Shown: positions 1-5,016, counted from the first letter of the stretch. The stretch is 5,156 nucleotides of DNA from 13-2-20CM-68-14 sp046723355 (GCA_046723355.1 JBKOUJ010000009.1:1-5156), one strand, 5' to 3'. Translations and numbers: made by a program. Notes: a model not told the origin generated them from the sequence alone.

Positions 1-1095
1 GAGCAGGTTGAGGCCCTCGGCGTGCTTGAGCACGGGGACGATCAGGCCCTTGCCGTCCGCGAGCTCGACTGCGAAGCCGAGATTGATGTAGTTGCGCGTG
101 ACTATCTGCTCGCCGCGGATCTCGCCGTTGATCCACGGGTAGTCGCGCAGAGTCTCGACCGTCGCGCGCGCGATGAACGCCAGGTAGGTGACGTTGATGC
201 CGTACGCCTTCTGGTACTCCGCCTTGAGCTTCTTGCGGATCCCGACGACTCTCGACATGTCGACCTCGATCGCGCTCGTGACGTGCGCGGCGGTGTCGAG
301 CGAGCGGCGCATGTGCTCGGCGATGCCGCGCCGCATCGCGTTCATCGGCTCGAACTGCTCGCCCTCGGCTGCGCCGACGGGCTGCGGCACGGCCGGCTCG
401 GCCGCAGGCACGGCCGGCTCGGCGGCAGGCACGGTCGGCGGCGGTGCCGGGGGTGTCGGAGTCGGCCGACGCTCGGGCGGAGCCGGAGGGGCCTCGGGCG
501 CCGGAGGCGCTTCGGCGGGGGCGCCTTGCTCGATGAAGCTCAGGATGTCCTTCTTGGTGACACGGCCGCCACGACCGGTGCCCTGCACCTGACCGGGATC
601 GACGCCGTGCTCGGAAGCGATCCGCGCGACGACCGGCGAGACGAAGCTCTTGCCGTCGGTGGCGCCGTCGCCGGCAGGCGCCGCCGGAGCGGGCTCGGCC
701 TCGGCGACCGGCTCGGCTTCGGCGACCGGCTCGGCGATCGGCGTCTCGCCCTCGGCGCCGGACGCGGCAGCAGACTCGGCCGCGGCTTGTGCGGTCGCGG
801 GCTCGGCTGGAGCGGCCTCCTGCGCTGGCTGGCCGTCTGCCGAAGGTGCACCGCCGATCTGCGCAAGCTTGGTCCCCACCTCGACCGTCTCGCCCTCCTG
901 GACGACGATCTGGGTCAGCGTTCCCGATGCTGGGGAGGGAACCTCGGTGTCGACCTTGTCAGTCGAGATCTCGAGCAGCGGCTCGTCGGCCTCGACCTGC
1001 TCGCCCTCGGACTTGAGCCACTTCGTGATCGTGCCCTCAGAGACGGAGACGCCCATCTGGGGCATCACGACGTCGACGGCGGTTTCCGTTGTCAC
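1..1095 (-). CDS. Dihydrolipoamide acyltransferase (E2) of a 2-oxoacid dehydrogenase complex, C-terminus cut by window edge
   Basis: E2 core enzyme: its lipoyl lysine takes the acyl group from E1 and the C-terminal domain transfers it to CoA. The 365 visible residues show a lipoyl domain (about 6-83) with the lipoylation motif STDKVDTEVPSPASG (Lys47), an Ala/Pro/Glu linker (84-148), an E1/E3-binding domain (about 151-188, SPVVARIASEHGVD then GTGRGGRVTKKDI), a second Pro/Ala linker (190-245) and the start of the catalytic domain (EPMNAMRRGIAEHMRRS, then the AHVTSAIEVDMS stretch). The catalytic HxxxD motif lies beyond the left edge. GTG at 1095 is chosen because AGGA lies 8 bases upstream and the lipoyl domain starts at once; ATG codons at residues 11 and 14 would clip it. 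It is last visible gene of the E1alpha-E1beta-E2 operon. A succinyltransferase (SucB-like) role is conceivable from E2 alone, but the branched-chain-type E1 genes next door argue against it. Confidence 0.93.
   Translation of the reverse strand, partial: MTTETAVDVVMPQMGVSVSEGTITKWLKSEGEQVEADEPLLEISTDKVDTEVPSPASGTLTQIVVQEGETVEVGTKLAQIGGAPSADGQPAQEAAPAEPATAQAAAESAAASGAEGETPIAEPVAEAEPVAEAEPAPAAPAGDGATDGKSFVSPVVARIASEHGVDPGQVQGTGRGGRVTKKDILSFIEQGAPAEAPPAPEAPPAPPERRPTPTPPAPPPTVPAAEPAVPAAEPAVPQPVGAAEGEQFEPMNAMRRGIAEHMRRSLDTAAHVTSAIEVDMSRVVGIRKKLKAEYQKAYGINVTYLAFIARATVETLRDYPWINGEIRGEQIVTRNYINLGFAVELADGKGLIVPVLKHAEGLNLL
386..427. repeat. 21-base tandem repeat in the second E2 linker
   Basis: Two copies of a 21-base unit (386-406 and 407-427), differing at one base, with a third start at 428. 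They encode VPAAEPA twice (residues 222-228 and 229-235) in the flexible linker before the catalytic domain. Linker length in E2 proteins commonly varies by such repeats. Confidence 0.7.
702..737. repeat. 18-base tandem repeat in the first E2 linker
   Basis: Two copies of an 18-base unit (702-719 and 720-737), differing only near the end, encode VAEAEP twice (residues 124-129 and 130-135) in the linker between the lipoyl and E1/E3-binding domains. Being in frame, copy-number change would alter only arm length. Confidence 0.7.
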
Positions 1096-1103
1096 GCTAC
1101 GCG

Positions 1104-1107
1104 TCCT
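1104..1107 (-). promoter_or_regulatory. Ribosome-binding site of the E2 gene
   Basis: AGGA on the minus strand lies 8 bases before the GTG at 1095 and supports that start over the internal ATG codons at residues 11 and 14. Confidence 0.5.
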
Positions 1108-1114
1108 GGGATGA

Positions 1115-1131
1115 CGAACCCACTGGGTTCG
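1115..1131 (-). other. Perfect hairpin in the E1beta-E2 gap
   Basis: On the minus strand CGAACCC-AGT-GGGTTCG forms a 7-base stem with a 3-base loop. It lies in the 77-base gap between E1beta and E2, ending 7 bases before the E2 AGGA. It has no T-run, so it is not a standard terminator; it could stabilise or process the operon mRNA, tune E2 translation, or be a protein-binding palindrome. Confidence 0.5.
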
Positions 1132-1144
1132 AGTTTAGGTGTGT

Positions 1145-1174
1145 CATTGGAAGCGCCTCCATTGGGAGCGGCTC
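1145..1174. repeat. 15-base imperfect tandem duplication at the E1beta stop
   Basis: CATTGGAAGCGCCTC (1145-1159) is followed at once by CATTGGGAGCGGCTC (1160-1174); 13 of 15 positions agree. The second copy runs into the E1beta stop codon. It looks like a small local duplication of the gene end into the spacer. Confidence 0.5.
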
Positions 1175-2147
1175 AATATTCGGCGAGATCGCGTACGCCT
1201 GCGACCACGTCGTCGACCTGCGGGATGTATGCCTTCTCGAGCGGCGGCGAGAATGGCACGGGCGAGTCGGGCGCCGTGATTCGCTTGACCGGCGCGTCGA
1301 GGTCCTCGAACGCCTCTTCGGCGATCGTCGCGGCGATCTCGCCGCCGAAGCCGCCGGTGTGCGTGTCCTCGTGCAGGACGAGCACCTTCGACGTCTTCCG
1401 CACCGACTCGAGCACGGCCTTCTTGTCCCAGGGCACCAGCGTCCGGAGATCGAGGATCTCGACGGAGACTCCGTCGCCGTCGAGCTGCGCCGCGGCCTCC
1501 TCGGCCGTGTAGACCATCGCGCCCCAGGTGATGACGCTGACGTCGTCGCCCTCCTGGTGGACGCGCGCCTTGCCAAACGGCGTCTCGTAGCGCTCGTCCG
1601 GGACTTCGGCCTTGATCCGCCGGTAGAGATGCTTGTGCTCGAAGTAGAGGCAGGGGTTCGGATCTTGGATCGCGCTCGCCAGCAGTCCCTTCGCGTCCTC
1701 GGGCGTCGCCGGGCAGATCACTTTCAGGCCTGGGATGTGCGCGAACGAGCTCTCGGGGTTCTGCGAGTGGAACGGTCCGCCCGAGAAGCCGCCACCTGAA
1801 GGCAGCCGGACGGTGATCGGCACCGGCGTTCCGGCGCGCCACCGCTGTTTGGCGGCGACCGTGACGAGGTGGTCCCAGGCGCAGGAGATGAAGTCGGCGA
1901 ACTGCATCTCGGCGACCGGGCGCATCCCCATGATCGCCGCGCCCGTGCAGCCGCCCACTATCGCGGTCTCGGAAAGCGGCGCGTCGATCACGCGCCAAGC
2001 GCCGAACTCCTCCTGGAAGCCGAGCGTCACCTTGAAGGCCCCGCCGTAGACGCCGACGTCCTCGCCGATCACGAAGACGCGCTTGTCGCGGCGCATCTCC
2101 TCGCGGAGGCCGTCGGAGATCGCCTGCAGGTAGGTCTTCTCGCTCAC
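1173..2147 (-). CDS. 2-oxoacid dehydrogenase E1 component, beta subunit (branched-chain type)
   Basis: Forms with E1alpha the thiamine-diphosphate heterotetramer that decarboxylates a 2-oxoacid and acylates the E2 lipoyl arm. The 324 residues are full length for the family. Visible signatures: GEDVGVYGGAFKVT (28-41), DAPLSE with the ThDP-contacting Glu60 (55-60), QFADFI (82-87), the HSQNPESSFAHIPGLKV segment (127-143), LRTLVPWD (234-241) and HEDTHTGGFGGEI (259-271). The pattern HSQ-PE-FAH-PG-KV, followed by KGLL, NPCLYFE and LYR, resembles human BCKDHB more than pyruvate-type PdhB, so a branched-chain 2-oxoacid substrate is favoured (from recalled family sequences). The start is GTG at 2147, sharing GTGA with the E1alpha TGA stop; no Shine-Dalgarno is visible, so translation probably depends on coupling to E1alpha. 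The stop is TGA at 1173-1175. Confidence 0.95.
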   Translation of the reverse strand: MSEKTYLQAISDGLREEMRRDKRVFVIGEDVGVYGGAFKVTLGFQEEFGAWRVIDAPLSETAIVGGCTGAAIMGMRPVAEMQFADFISCAWDHLVTVAAKQRWRAGTPVPITVRLPSGGGFSGGPFHSQNPESSFAHIPGLKVICPATPEDAKGLLASAIQDPNPCLYFEHKHLYRRIKAEVPDERYETPFGKARVHQEGDDVSVITWGAMVYTAEEAAAQLDGDGVSVEILDLRTLVPWDKKAVLESVRKTSKVLVLHEDTHTGGFGGEIAATIAEEAFEDLDAPVKRITAPDSPVPFSPPLEKAYIPQVDDVVAGVRDLAEY

Positions 2148-3187
2148 TTGTGGTGTGGCGTGTCGAGGTCCTCAGGCGTTGCGAACACGCCCTCGGTCAG
2201 CTTCGCCGGGTCGGGCAGCGGCGACTCTTCCGCCCGCGAGAGGGCATCGTTCAGCAGCTTCTTGACGCCGGCGGTGATCTCGTCCTCCTCGCCGCCGGTT
2301 AGCTCGGCGTGCTCCTGCAGCCAGGTCCGGAAGCGCTCGATCGGGTCGCTCTTCGCCCACTGCTCGAACATCTCCTTCGGGACGTAGAAGGCGTCGTCGT
2401 GGACGGCATGGCCTTCCATGCGGAGCGTCAGCGACTCGATCAGCGTCGGCCCGCCGCCGCTCCGCGCCTTCTCGATCGCGCGTTTGGCCTCTCGGTAGAC
2501 GGCGAGCACGTCGGTGCCGTCGACGACGACGCCGTCGAACCCGTAGCCCTGCGCCCGGTCGGCGAGGTGCTCGCACGCGTACTCGAGGTGCGTCGGGGTC
2601 GAGTAGGCCCACTGGTTGTTGTCGCAAATGAAGACGACCGGTAGCTGGCGGACGCCGGCGAAGTTCATCGCCTCGTGCGCATCGCCGCGCGCGGAGGCAC
2701 CCTCGCCGTACCAGCCGACGGCGACGCGGTCCTGGCCGCGGATCCTGAACGCGAGCGCACAGCCGACCGCGACTGGAAGCATCGCCGGCAGGTGGCTGAC
2801 CATCGCAATCAGGCCAAGGTTCGCGTCGGCCATGTGGACGTTGCCGTCTCGCCCATGTGTCGGCCCGTCGTACCGCCCCATGTACTGCGCGAAGACCCGC
2901 CACGGCTCGACGCCCCGAGTGACGTGGACACCCATGTCGCGGTGCAGCGGCGTGCCGACGTCGTCCGGCCCCAGCGCCGTCGCGACGCCGACGGATGAGG
3001 CTTCGTTGCCGCGCCCCGTGTAGAAGGAGCCCGGGATCTTGCCCTGCTTGTAGAGGATGTGGCCGCGCTCCTCGATCCCGCGCGTGATCAGCATGTTGCG
3101 GTAGATGCCGAGCAGGTCCTGGCGGTCGAGACCCGCCTCCTTGACCTCACTCAGCGAGCCGAGCGGCTCTGCTTCACGGATCGCCAT
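2144..3187 (-). CDS. 2-oxoacid dehydrogenase E1 component, alpha subunit (branched-chain type)
   Basis: Carries the ThDP/Mg2+-binding half of E1. The 347 residues match the usual length. The ThDP motif runs from GEGASARGDAHEAMNFAG (161-178) to the paired Asn190-Asn191 (DNNQWAYSTP). Before it lie GSFYTGRGNEA (53-63), HRDMGV (82-87) and GRDGNVHM (112-119); after it comes the TLRMEGHAVHDDAFYV loop (254-269), equivalent to the conserved GHSTSDD loop. GEG replaces the usual GDG, but GEG is also what human BCKDHA has, so an acidic Mg ligand is kept and the variant supports branched-chain assignment. The reading frame stays open upstream to 4009, but ATG at 3187 is chosen because homology begins there and a -10-like TACGAT ends 9 bases before it. 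No Shine-Dalgarno is present. First gene of the operon; its TGA overlaps the E1beta GTG. Confidence 0.95.
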   Translation of the reverse strand: MAIREAEPLGSLSEVKEAGLDRQDLLGIYRNMLITRGIEERGHILYKQGKIPGSFYTGRGNEASSVGVATALGPDDVGTPLHRDMGVHVTRGVEPWRVFAQYMGRYDGPTHGRDGNVHMADANLGLIAMVSHLPAMLPVAVGCALAFRIRGQDRVAVGWYGEGASARGDAHEAMNFAGVRQLPVVFICDNNQWAYSTPTHLEYACEHLADRAQGYGFDGVVVDGTDVLAVYREAKRAIEKARSGGGPTLIESLTLRMEGHAVHDDAFYVPKEMFEQWAKSDPIERFRTWLQEHAELTGGEEDEITAGVKKLLNDALSRAEESPLPDPAKLTEGVFATPEDLDTPHHK

Positions 3188-3196
3188 CGCCGGGGA

Positions 3197-3202
3197 ATCG
3201 TA
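3197..3202 (-). promoter_or_regulatory. Candidate -10 element of the E1alpha-E1beta-E2 operon (leaderless)
   Basis: On the minus strand the hexamer is TACGAT, fitting TAnnnT. Nine bases separate it from the E1alpha ATG at 3187, so a start site 6-8 bases downstream would fall at or within two bases of the ATG, giving a leaderless mRNA, in keeping with the missing Shine-Dalgarno. No good -35 is seen (GTCACT at 18-base spacing matches TTGACA only at 3 positions). The hexamer lies inside a small palindrome, ATCGT-A-ACGAT (3197-3207), which might be an operator or chance. Confidence 0.45.
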
Positions 3203-3217
3203 ACGATCGCTCCTGAG

Positions 3218-3223
3218 TACAGT
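3218..3223 (+). promoter_or_regulatory. Candidate -10 element of the zinc-knuckle/cupin pair (leaderless)
   Basis: TACAGT fits TAnnnT and ends 6 bases before the GTG at 3230, which again predicts transcription starting at the start codon. There is no Shine-Dalgarno before that GTG and no convincing -35. It faces away from the E1alpha -10, with 15 bases between the two hexamers, so RNA polymerase could hardly occupy both at once. Confidence 0.4.
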
Positions 3224-3229
3224 GACGGC

Positions 3230-3502
3230 GTGGGCAAGGCCGCCGACTGGCTGCGGGAGGAGCGCCGGAAGACCCTCGGCGACTGGGTCGCGTTTTGTCT
3301 GAGTTGTGGCGCAGCGCATCGCTGGTTCGAGGAGTTCGAGGCGGAGATGCCGGAGAGCTGCCCGCAATGCGGGGGCGTGCTCCTCCGCCGCTGTCCGTCG
3401 TGTGACGCGCCGTTTTCGTCGGTGGCCGCTGTCGAGTGCGAGGAATGCCGCGCGCCGTTGCGCCCGAACGAGCTCTTCGGCTCGAGGATCCGGCGTGCCT
3501 GA
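3230..3502 (+). CDS. Small double zinc-knuckle protein of unknown function
   Basis: A 90-residue protein with four CxxC knuckles: Cys23/26 (CLSC), Cys44/47 (CPQC), Cys55/58 (CPSC) and Cys70/73 (CEEC). Eight cysteines in this spacing are enough for two zinc sites, probably knuckles 1+2 and 3+4 as tandem zinc ribbons. The N-terminal 20 residues are charged and probably helical (KAADWLREERRKTLGDW). There is no signal peptide or membrane segment, so it should be cytoplasmic. The architecture recalls the DUF2321-like double zinc-ribbon proteins, but I cannot confirm membership. GTG at 3230 is chosen because a -10-like hexamer lies just upstream and an earlier start at 3059 would run through the E1alpha coding region. 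Its last 8 bases overlap the cupin gene start, so the two are probably co-translated. No function is assigned; zinc ribbons of this sort bind nucleic acid or protein. Confidence 0.75.
   Translation: MGKAADWLREERRKTLGDWVAFCLSCGAAHRWFEEFEAEMPESCPQCGGVLLRRCPSCDAPFSSVAAVECEECRAPLRPNELFGSRIRRA
3484..3488 (+). promoter_or_regulatory. Ribosome-binding site deciding the cupin start
   Basis: GAGGA lies 6 bases before the GTG at 3495, inside the end of the zinc-knuckle gene. It supports starting the cupin gene at 3495 rather than at the downstream GTG at 3626, which has no such site. Confidence 0.6.
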
Positions 3503-4063
3503 GGCAAAGCTCGTCGACACAGGCCACGGCCTCGCCCCGCAGGGGGACGGCTGGTTCGTGTTGAACGTGCGCGACGCGCTCTGGCTCCAGAACGAGCACT
3601 TCGGCGCTTCGAGACGGGCGGGCGGGTGGCTCGAGAGCTGCCGACGCTCGAGGAGCAGCTCTTCCCCCACGTTGGTGTCACCGTTTACGTAGTCGCGCCG
3701 GGGAAGCCAAGCACGATGTACCACGCGGAGTCGGAGCAGGAGAGCTTCCTCGTCGTGCAGGGCGAATGCCTGCTCGTCGTGGAGGGACAGGAACGGACGC
3801 TGCGGCCCTGGGACTTCTTCTACTGCGCGCCGCACACGCAGCACGCTTTCGTCGGGGTCGGTGACGAGCCGTGCTTGATGGTCATGGTCGGTGCTCGCGA
3901 CCCGAACGGGTCGATCGTCTATGCCCGCGACGAGACGGCGCTCAAGCACGGCGCGGGCGTCGAGCAGGAGACGACCTCGCCGCGCAAGGCGTACGCGCCT
4001 TTCCCGCACTGGCAGCTCGCCCGGCCCGAGAGCTGGGCCGACCTACCGTGGTCTAGTTCTTGA
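3495..4063 (+). pseudogene. Cupin-domain protein gene with a single frameshift
   Basis: The gene begins at GTG 3495 behind a good ribosome-binding site and reads PEAKLVDTGHGLAP, GDGWFVLNVRDALWLQNEHFGA to about 3605. This is the usual N-terminal strand of a family of about 180-190 residue single-domain cupins. The rest of the family sequence continues in the frame one base back, through to TGA at 4061-4063. Putting back one base after about 3607 gives FGA joined to FETGGRVARELPTLEEQ and a 189-residue protein of normal family length. The original frame goes on to a stop at 3690-3692 with poor codons (AGA, AGG, AGC, TCT), while the new frame has the GC-rich codon use of the neighbours. Loss of one CGGG unit from the triple CGGG tract at 3615-3626 would also restore the frame. 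Sequencing/assembly error, a true mutation or recoding cannot be told apart here. Confidence 0.75.
3626..4063 (+). CDS. Intact open frame holding the cupin barrel (second part of the broken gene)
   Basis: This 145-residue reading frame, if opened at the GTG at 3626, holds nearly the whole beta-barrel. Cupin motif 1 is seen as PGKPSTMYHAESEQESFLVV then QGECLLVVEG, with HxE in place of the classic HxH; motif 2 is RPWDFFYCAPHTQHAFVG, ending in the conserved His. The tail GARDPNGSIVYARDETALKHGAGVE is also typical. The His/Glu/Gln/His set could bind a metal, but the substrate is unknown; many relatives are small cytoplasmic proteins or sugar- or metabolite-binding enzymes. No Shine-Dalgarno precedes 3626, so this is more likely the remainder of the gene from 3495 than a gene of its own. 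Its end overlaps the convergent ASCH gene by 11 bases. Confidence 0.7.
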   Translation: MARELPTLEEQLFPHVGVTVYVVAPGKPSTMYHAESEQESFLVVQGECLLVVEGQERTLRPWDFFYCAPHTQHAFVGVGDEPCLMVMVGARDPNGSIVYARDETALKHGAGVEQETTSPRKAYAPFPHWQLARPESWADLPWSSS

Positions 4064-4400
4064 TCTGCGAAAAGCGGATCACCGTGACGGTGTCTTCGTC
4101 GGTGACCTCGCGGTTGTAGAGCTGGCCGAGGAAGTGGGCCATCTCCTCGGTCCGGCGGATCTCCGGGTTGTCGTGCTCGATCTCCCGCGGGGACAGGTCG
4201 ACCAGCCTCTTCACCTCGACCTTGTCGATGACGGCGTCGAAGACCTTCTCTCGAGGGCTGTACCGGGCGCCCGCGAGCACCTGCACGATCATGCCCTTCT
4301 TGTACTTGCCGGACTTGTCGCCGAGCCGGATCGTCGCCGTCTTGCGGCCCGAGCGGAGCTGGTCGGCCACCATGGGCGAGTAGAAGTTGAGGGCGTACAT
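4053..4400 (-). CDS. ASCH-domain protein (putative RNA-binding)
   Basis: A 115-residue single-domain protein. It opens with MYALNFYSPMVADQLRSG and GRKTATIRLGDKS, the characteristic ASCH N-terminal strand, helix and GRKT-xTIR motif, followed by KGMIVQVLAG and AVIDKVEV strands and a final DTVTVIRFS strand. The ASCH superfamily is related to the PUA fold and is thought to bind RNA or modified nucleotides; some members are nucleotide/amide hydrolases. The start at ATG 4400 matches how I recall homologues beginning; a GTG five codons upstream (4415) is also possible, and neither has a well-placed Shine-Dalgarno (GGAG is only 2 bases from the ATG). It lies 37 bases after the Nudix stop in the same direction, so the two probably form an operon. 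It meets the cupin gene tail to tail with an 11-base overlap. Confidence 0.85.
   Translation of the reverse strand: MYALNFYSPMVADQLRSGRKTATIRLGDKSGKYKKGMIVQVLAGARYSPREKVFDAVIDKVEVKRLVDLSPREIEHDNPEIRRTEEMAHFLGQLYNREVTDEDTVTVIRFSQIKN
4062..4080 (+). terminator. Hairpin after the cupin stop codon, possible terminator without a U-tract
   Basis: GATCTGC (4062-4068) and GCGGATC (4074-4080) pair as a 7-base stem with one G-U pair around a GAAAA loop, starting inside the cupin stop codon. No run of T follows, so it is at best a weak intrinsic or GC-type terminator, or a 3' end stabiliser. It also lies within the 3' coding part of the ASCH gene and may be chance. Confidence 0.3.
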
Positions 4401-4437
4401 GGCTCCGGTCAACACGTCGGCGGCGAAAGTCGCGCCA

Positions 4438-4878
4438 TCATACGGTTCCTCCCCGCACGGAAGCTAGGGCCCGCTCGGCCATATCGCGTTCGCCGCCGTA
4501 GGCAAGGAGCTTCGGCGCTTTCGCGAGCGGGAGCCAGCGGACTTCGGCGACCTCGTGCGCCGTCTCGGGCGGAAGCTCGCCGAGTCGGCCGCTCGAGTAG
4601 CGCAGCAGGAAGAAGCTGACCACCTTGAAGATCCGCTCGCCGTCCCACGTGTAGACGTAGCGCACGTCGCCGAGCTTCTCGACGAGGCGCCCGGTTGCGC
4701 CGGTTTCCTCCTGGACCTCCCTGCGGGCAGTCTCGCGCGGGTTCTCGCCGCGGCCGATGTTCCCCTTCGGCAGCGCCCAGACGCCCGGGTCCTTGCCGGC
4801 CGGTCGGATCGCGGCGAGCATCCAGTCGCCCTTCAACTTGCGCACGAGGACGCCGCCGGCCGAGAACTCGCGCTTCAC
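4438..4878 (-). CDS. Nudix hydrolase
   Basis: Hydrolyses a nucleoside diphosphate linked to another moiety. The 146-residue protein has a perfect Nudix box at residues 39-61: Gly39, Glu45, then REVQEETG (53-60) with the metal-binding glutamates. The preceding AGGVLVRK (7-14) and VWALPKG (33-39) and the later RYVYTWDG and EVRWLPLAKA complete a one-domain Nudix fold. WALPKG resembles the Ap4A/MutT1-like branch, but the substrate cannot be read from sequence; damaged nucleotides, dinucleoside polyphosphates or ADP-ribose derivatives are all open. The start is GTG at 4878, where the fold begins; there is no Shine-Dalgarno (the bases before it are CCTCCTC). The ASCH gene follows 37 bases after its TGA. 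It is divergent from groES across a 138-base gap. Confidence 0.93.
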   Translation of the reverse strand: MKREFSAGGVLVRKLKGDWMLAAIRPAGKDPGVWALPKGNIGRGENPRETARREVQEETGATGRLVEKLGDVRYVYTWDGERIFKVVSFFLLRYSSGRLGELPPETAHEVAEVRWLPLAKAPKLLAYGGERDMAERALASVRGGTV

Positions 4879-4885
4879 GAGGAGG

Positions 4886-4916
4886 TTTGTAACACAGTCG
4901 AGGTTGGGTTCGGCAA
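4886..4916 (-). promoter_or_regulatory. Candidate promoter of the Nudix-ASCH pair
   Basis: On the minus strand TTGCCG (4911-4916) and TACAAA (4886-4891) are separated by 19 bases, longer than ideal, and TACAAA lacks the last T of TAnnnT. The -10 would end 7 bases before the GTG at 4878, again a leaderless arrangement. Weak on sequence alone. Confidence 0.25.
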
Positions 4917-4920
4917 AGGG

Positions 4921-4950
4921 TTGCGCGACCCGCTCGGATGCCTATAAAAT
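4921..4950 (+). promoter_or_regulatory. Promoter of groES
   Basis: TTGCGC (4921-4926) as -35 and TAAAAT (4945-4950) as -10 lie 18 bases apart; TATAAA at 4943-4948 gives a 16-base spacing. The AT-rich CCTATAAAAT stands out from the GC-rich surroundings. Transcription would start near 4957, inside the CIRCE left arm, leaving a leader of about 60 bases before the ATG. Confidence 0.7.
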
Positions 4951-4954
4951 CGCC

Positions 4955-4979
4955 TGGCACTCGCCGTCCGAGAGTGCCA
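4955..4979 (+). promoter_or_regulatory. CIRCE operator (HrcA binding site)
   Basis: TGGCACTC (4955-4962) and GAGTGCCA (4972-4979) are perfect 8-base inverted arms separated by exactly 9 bases, the CIRCE geometry. Against the consensus TTAGCACTC-N9-GAGTGCTAA, 15 of the 18 arm positions agree. It covers the predicted groES start site, so HrcA bound here should block transcription until heat or unfolded protein lowers its activity. HrcA itself is not in the window. Confidence 0.93.
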
Positions 4980-5002
4980 AGCAGTGTCACAAAGTACGTA
5001 GC

Positions 5003-5009
5003 AAGGAGG
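5003..5009 (+). promoter_or_regulatory. Strong ribosome-binding site of groES
   Basis: AAGGAGG, a near-perfect Shine-Dalgarno, lies 7 bases before the ATG at 5017. It is the strongest in the window and contrasts with the absent sites before E1alpha, the zinc-knuckle gene and Nudix. Confidence 0.85.
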
Positions 5010-5016
5010 CATCTGG

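Noticed and set aside
161..178. GEG instead of GDG in E1alpha taken as a lost catalytic residue (residue numbers)
   Set aside because: Branched-chain E1alpha enzymes including the human one also have GEG, so the metal ligand is retained.
1124..1139. GGGTTCGAGTTTAGG resembling a tRNA T-arm
   Set aside because: The stem pairs poorly and there is no acceptor, anticodon arm or CCA nearby; it is part of the palindrome at 1115-1131.
22..1512. A 496-codon open frame on the plus strand opposite E2 and E1beta
   Set aside because: It is antisense to clear E2/E1beta coding sequence; in GC-rich DNA the opposite strand is often open. Its product is Arg/Leu/Gly-rich with no recognisable domain.
3188..4009. 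Upstream extension of the E1alpha frame by 274 codons
   Set aside because: It is antisense to the zinc-knuckle and cupin genes, shows no homology to E1, and E1alpha is full length from 3187.
4080..4092. 13-base palindrome CACCGT-G-ACGGTG
   Set aside because: It lies inside the ASCH coding region at the DTVTVI codons (GAC ACC GTC ACG GTG ATC), so codon choice explains it.
4437..4439. ATG overlapping the Nudix TGA as a possible ASCH start
   Set aside because: That frame ends after 9 codons and is not the ASCH frame.
4879..4885. GAGGAGG on the plus strand, like a ribosome-binding site
   Set aside because: No suitably spaced start opens a meaningful frame after it, and it lies right at the Nudix start on the other strand.
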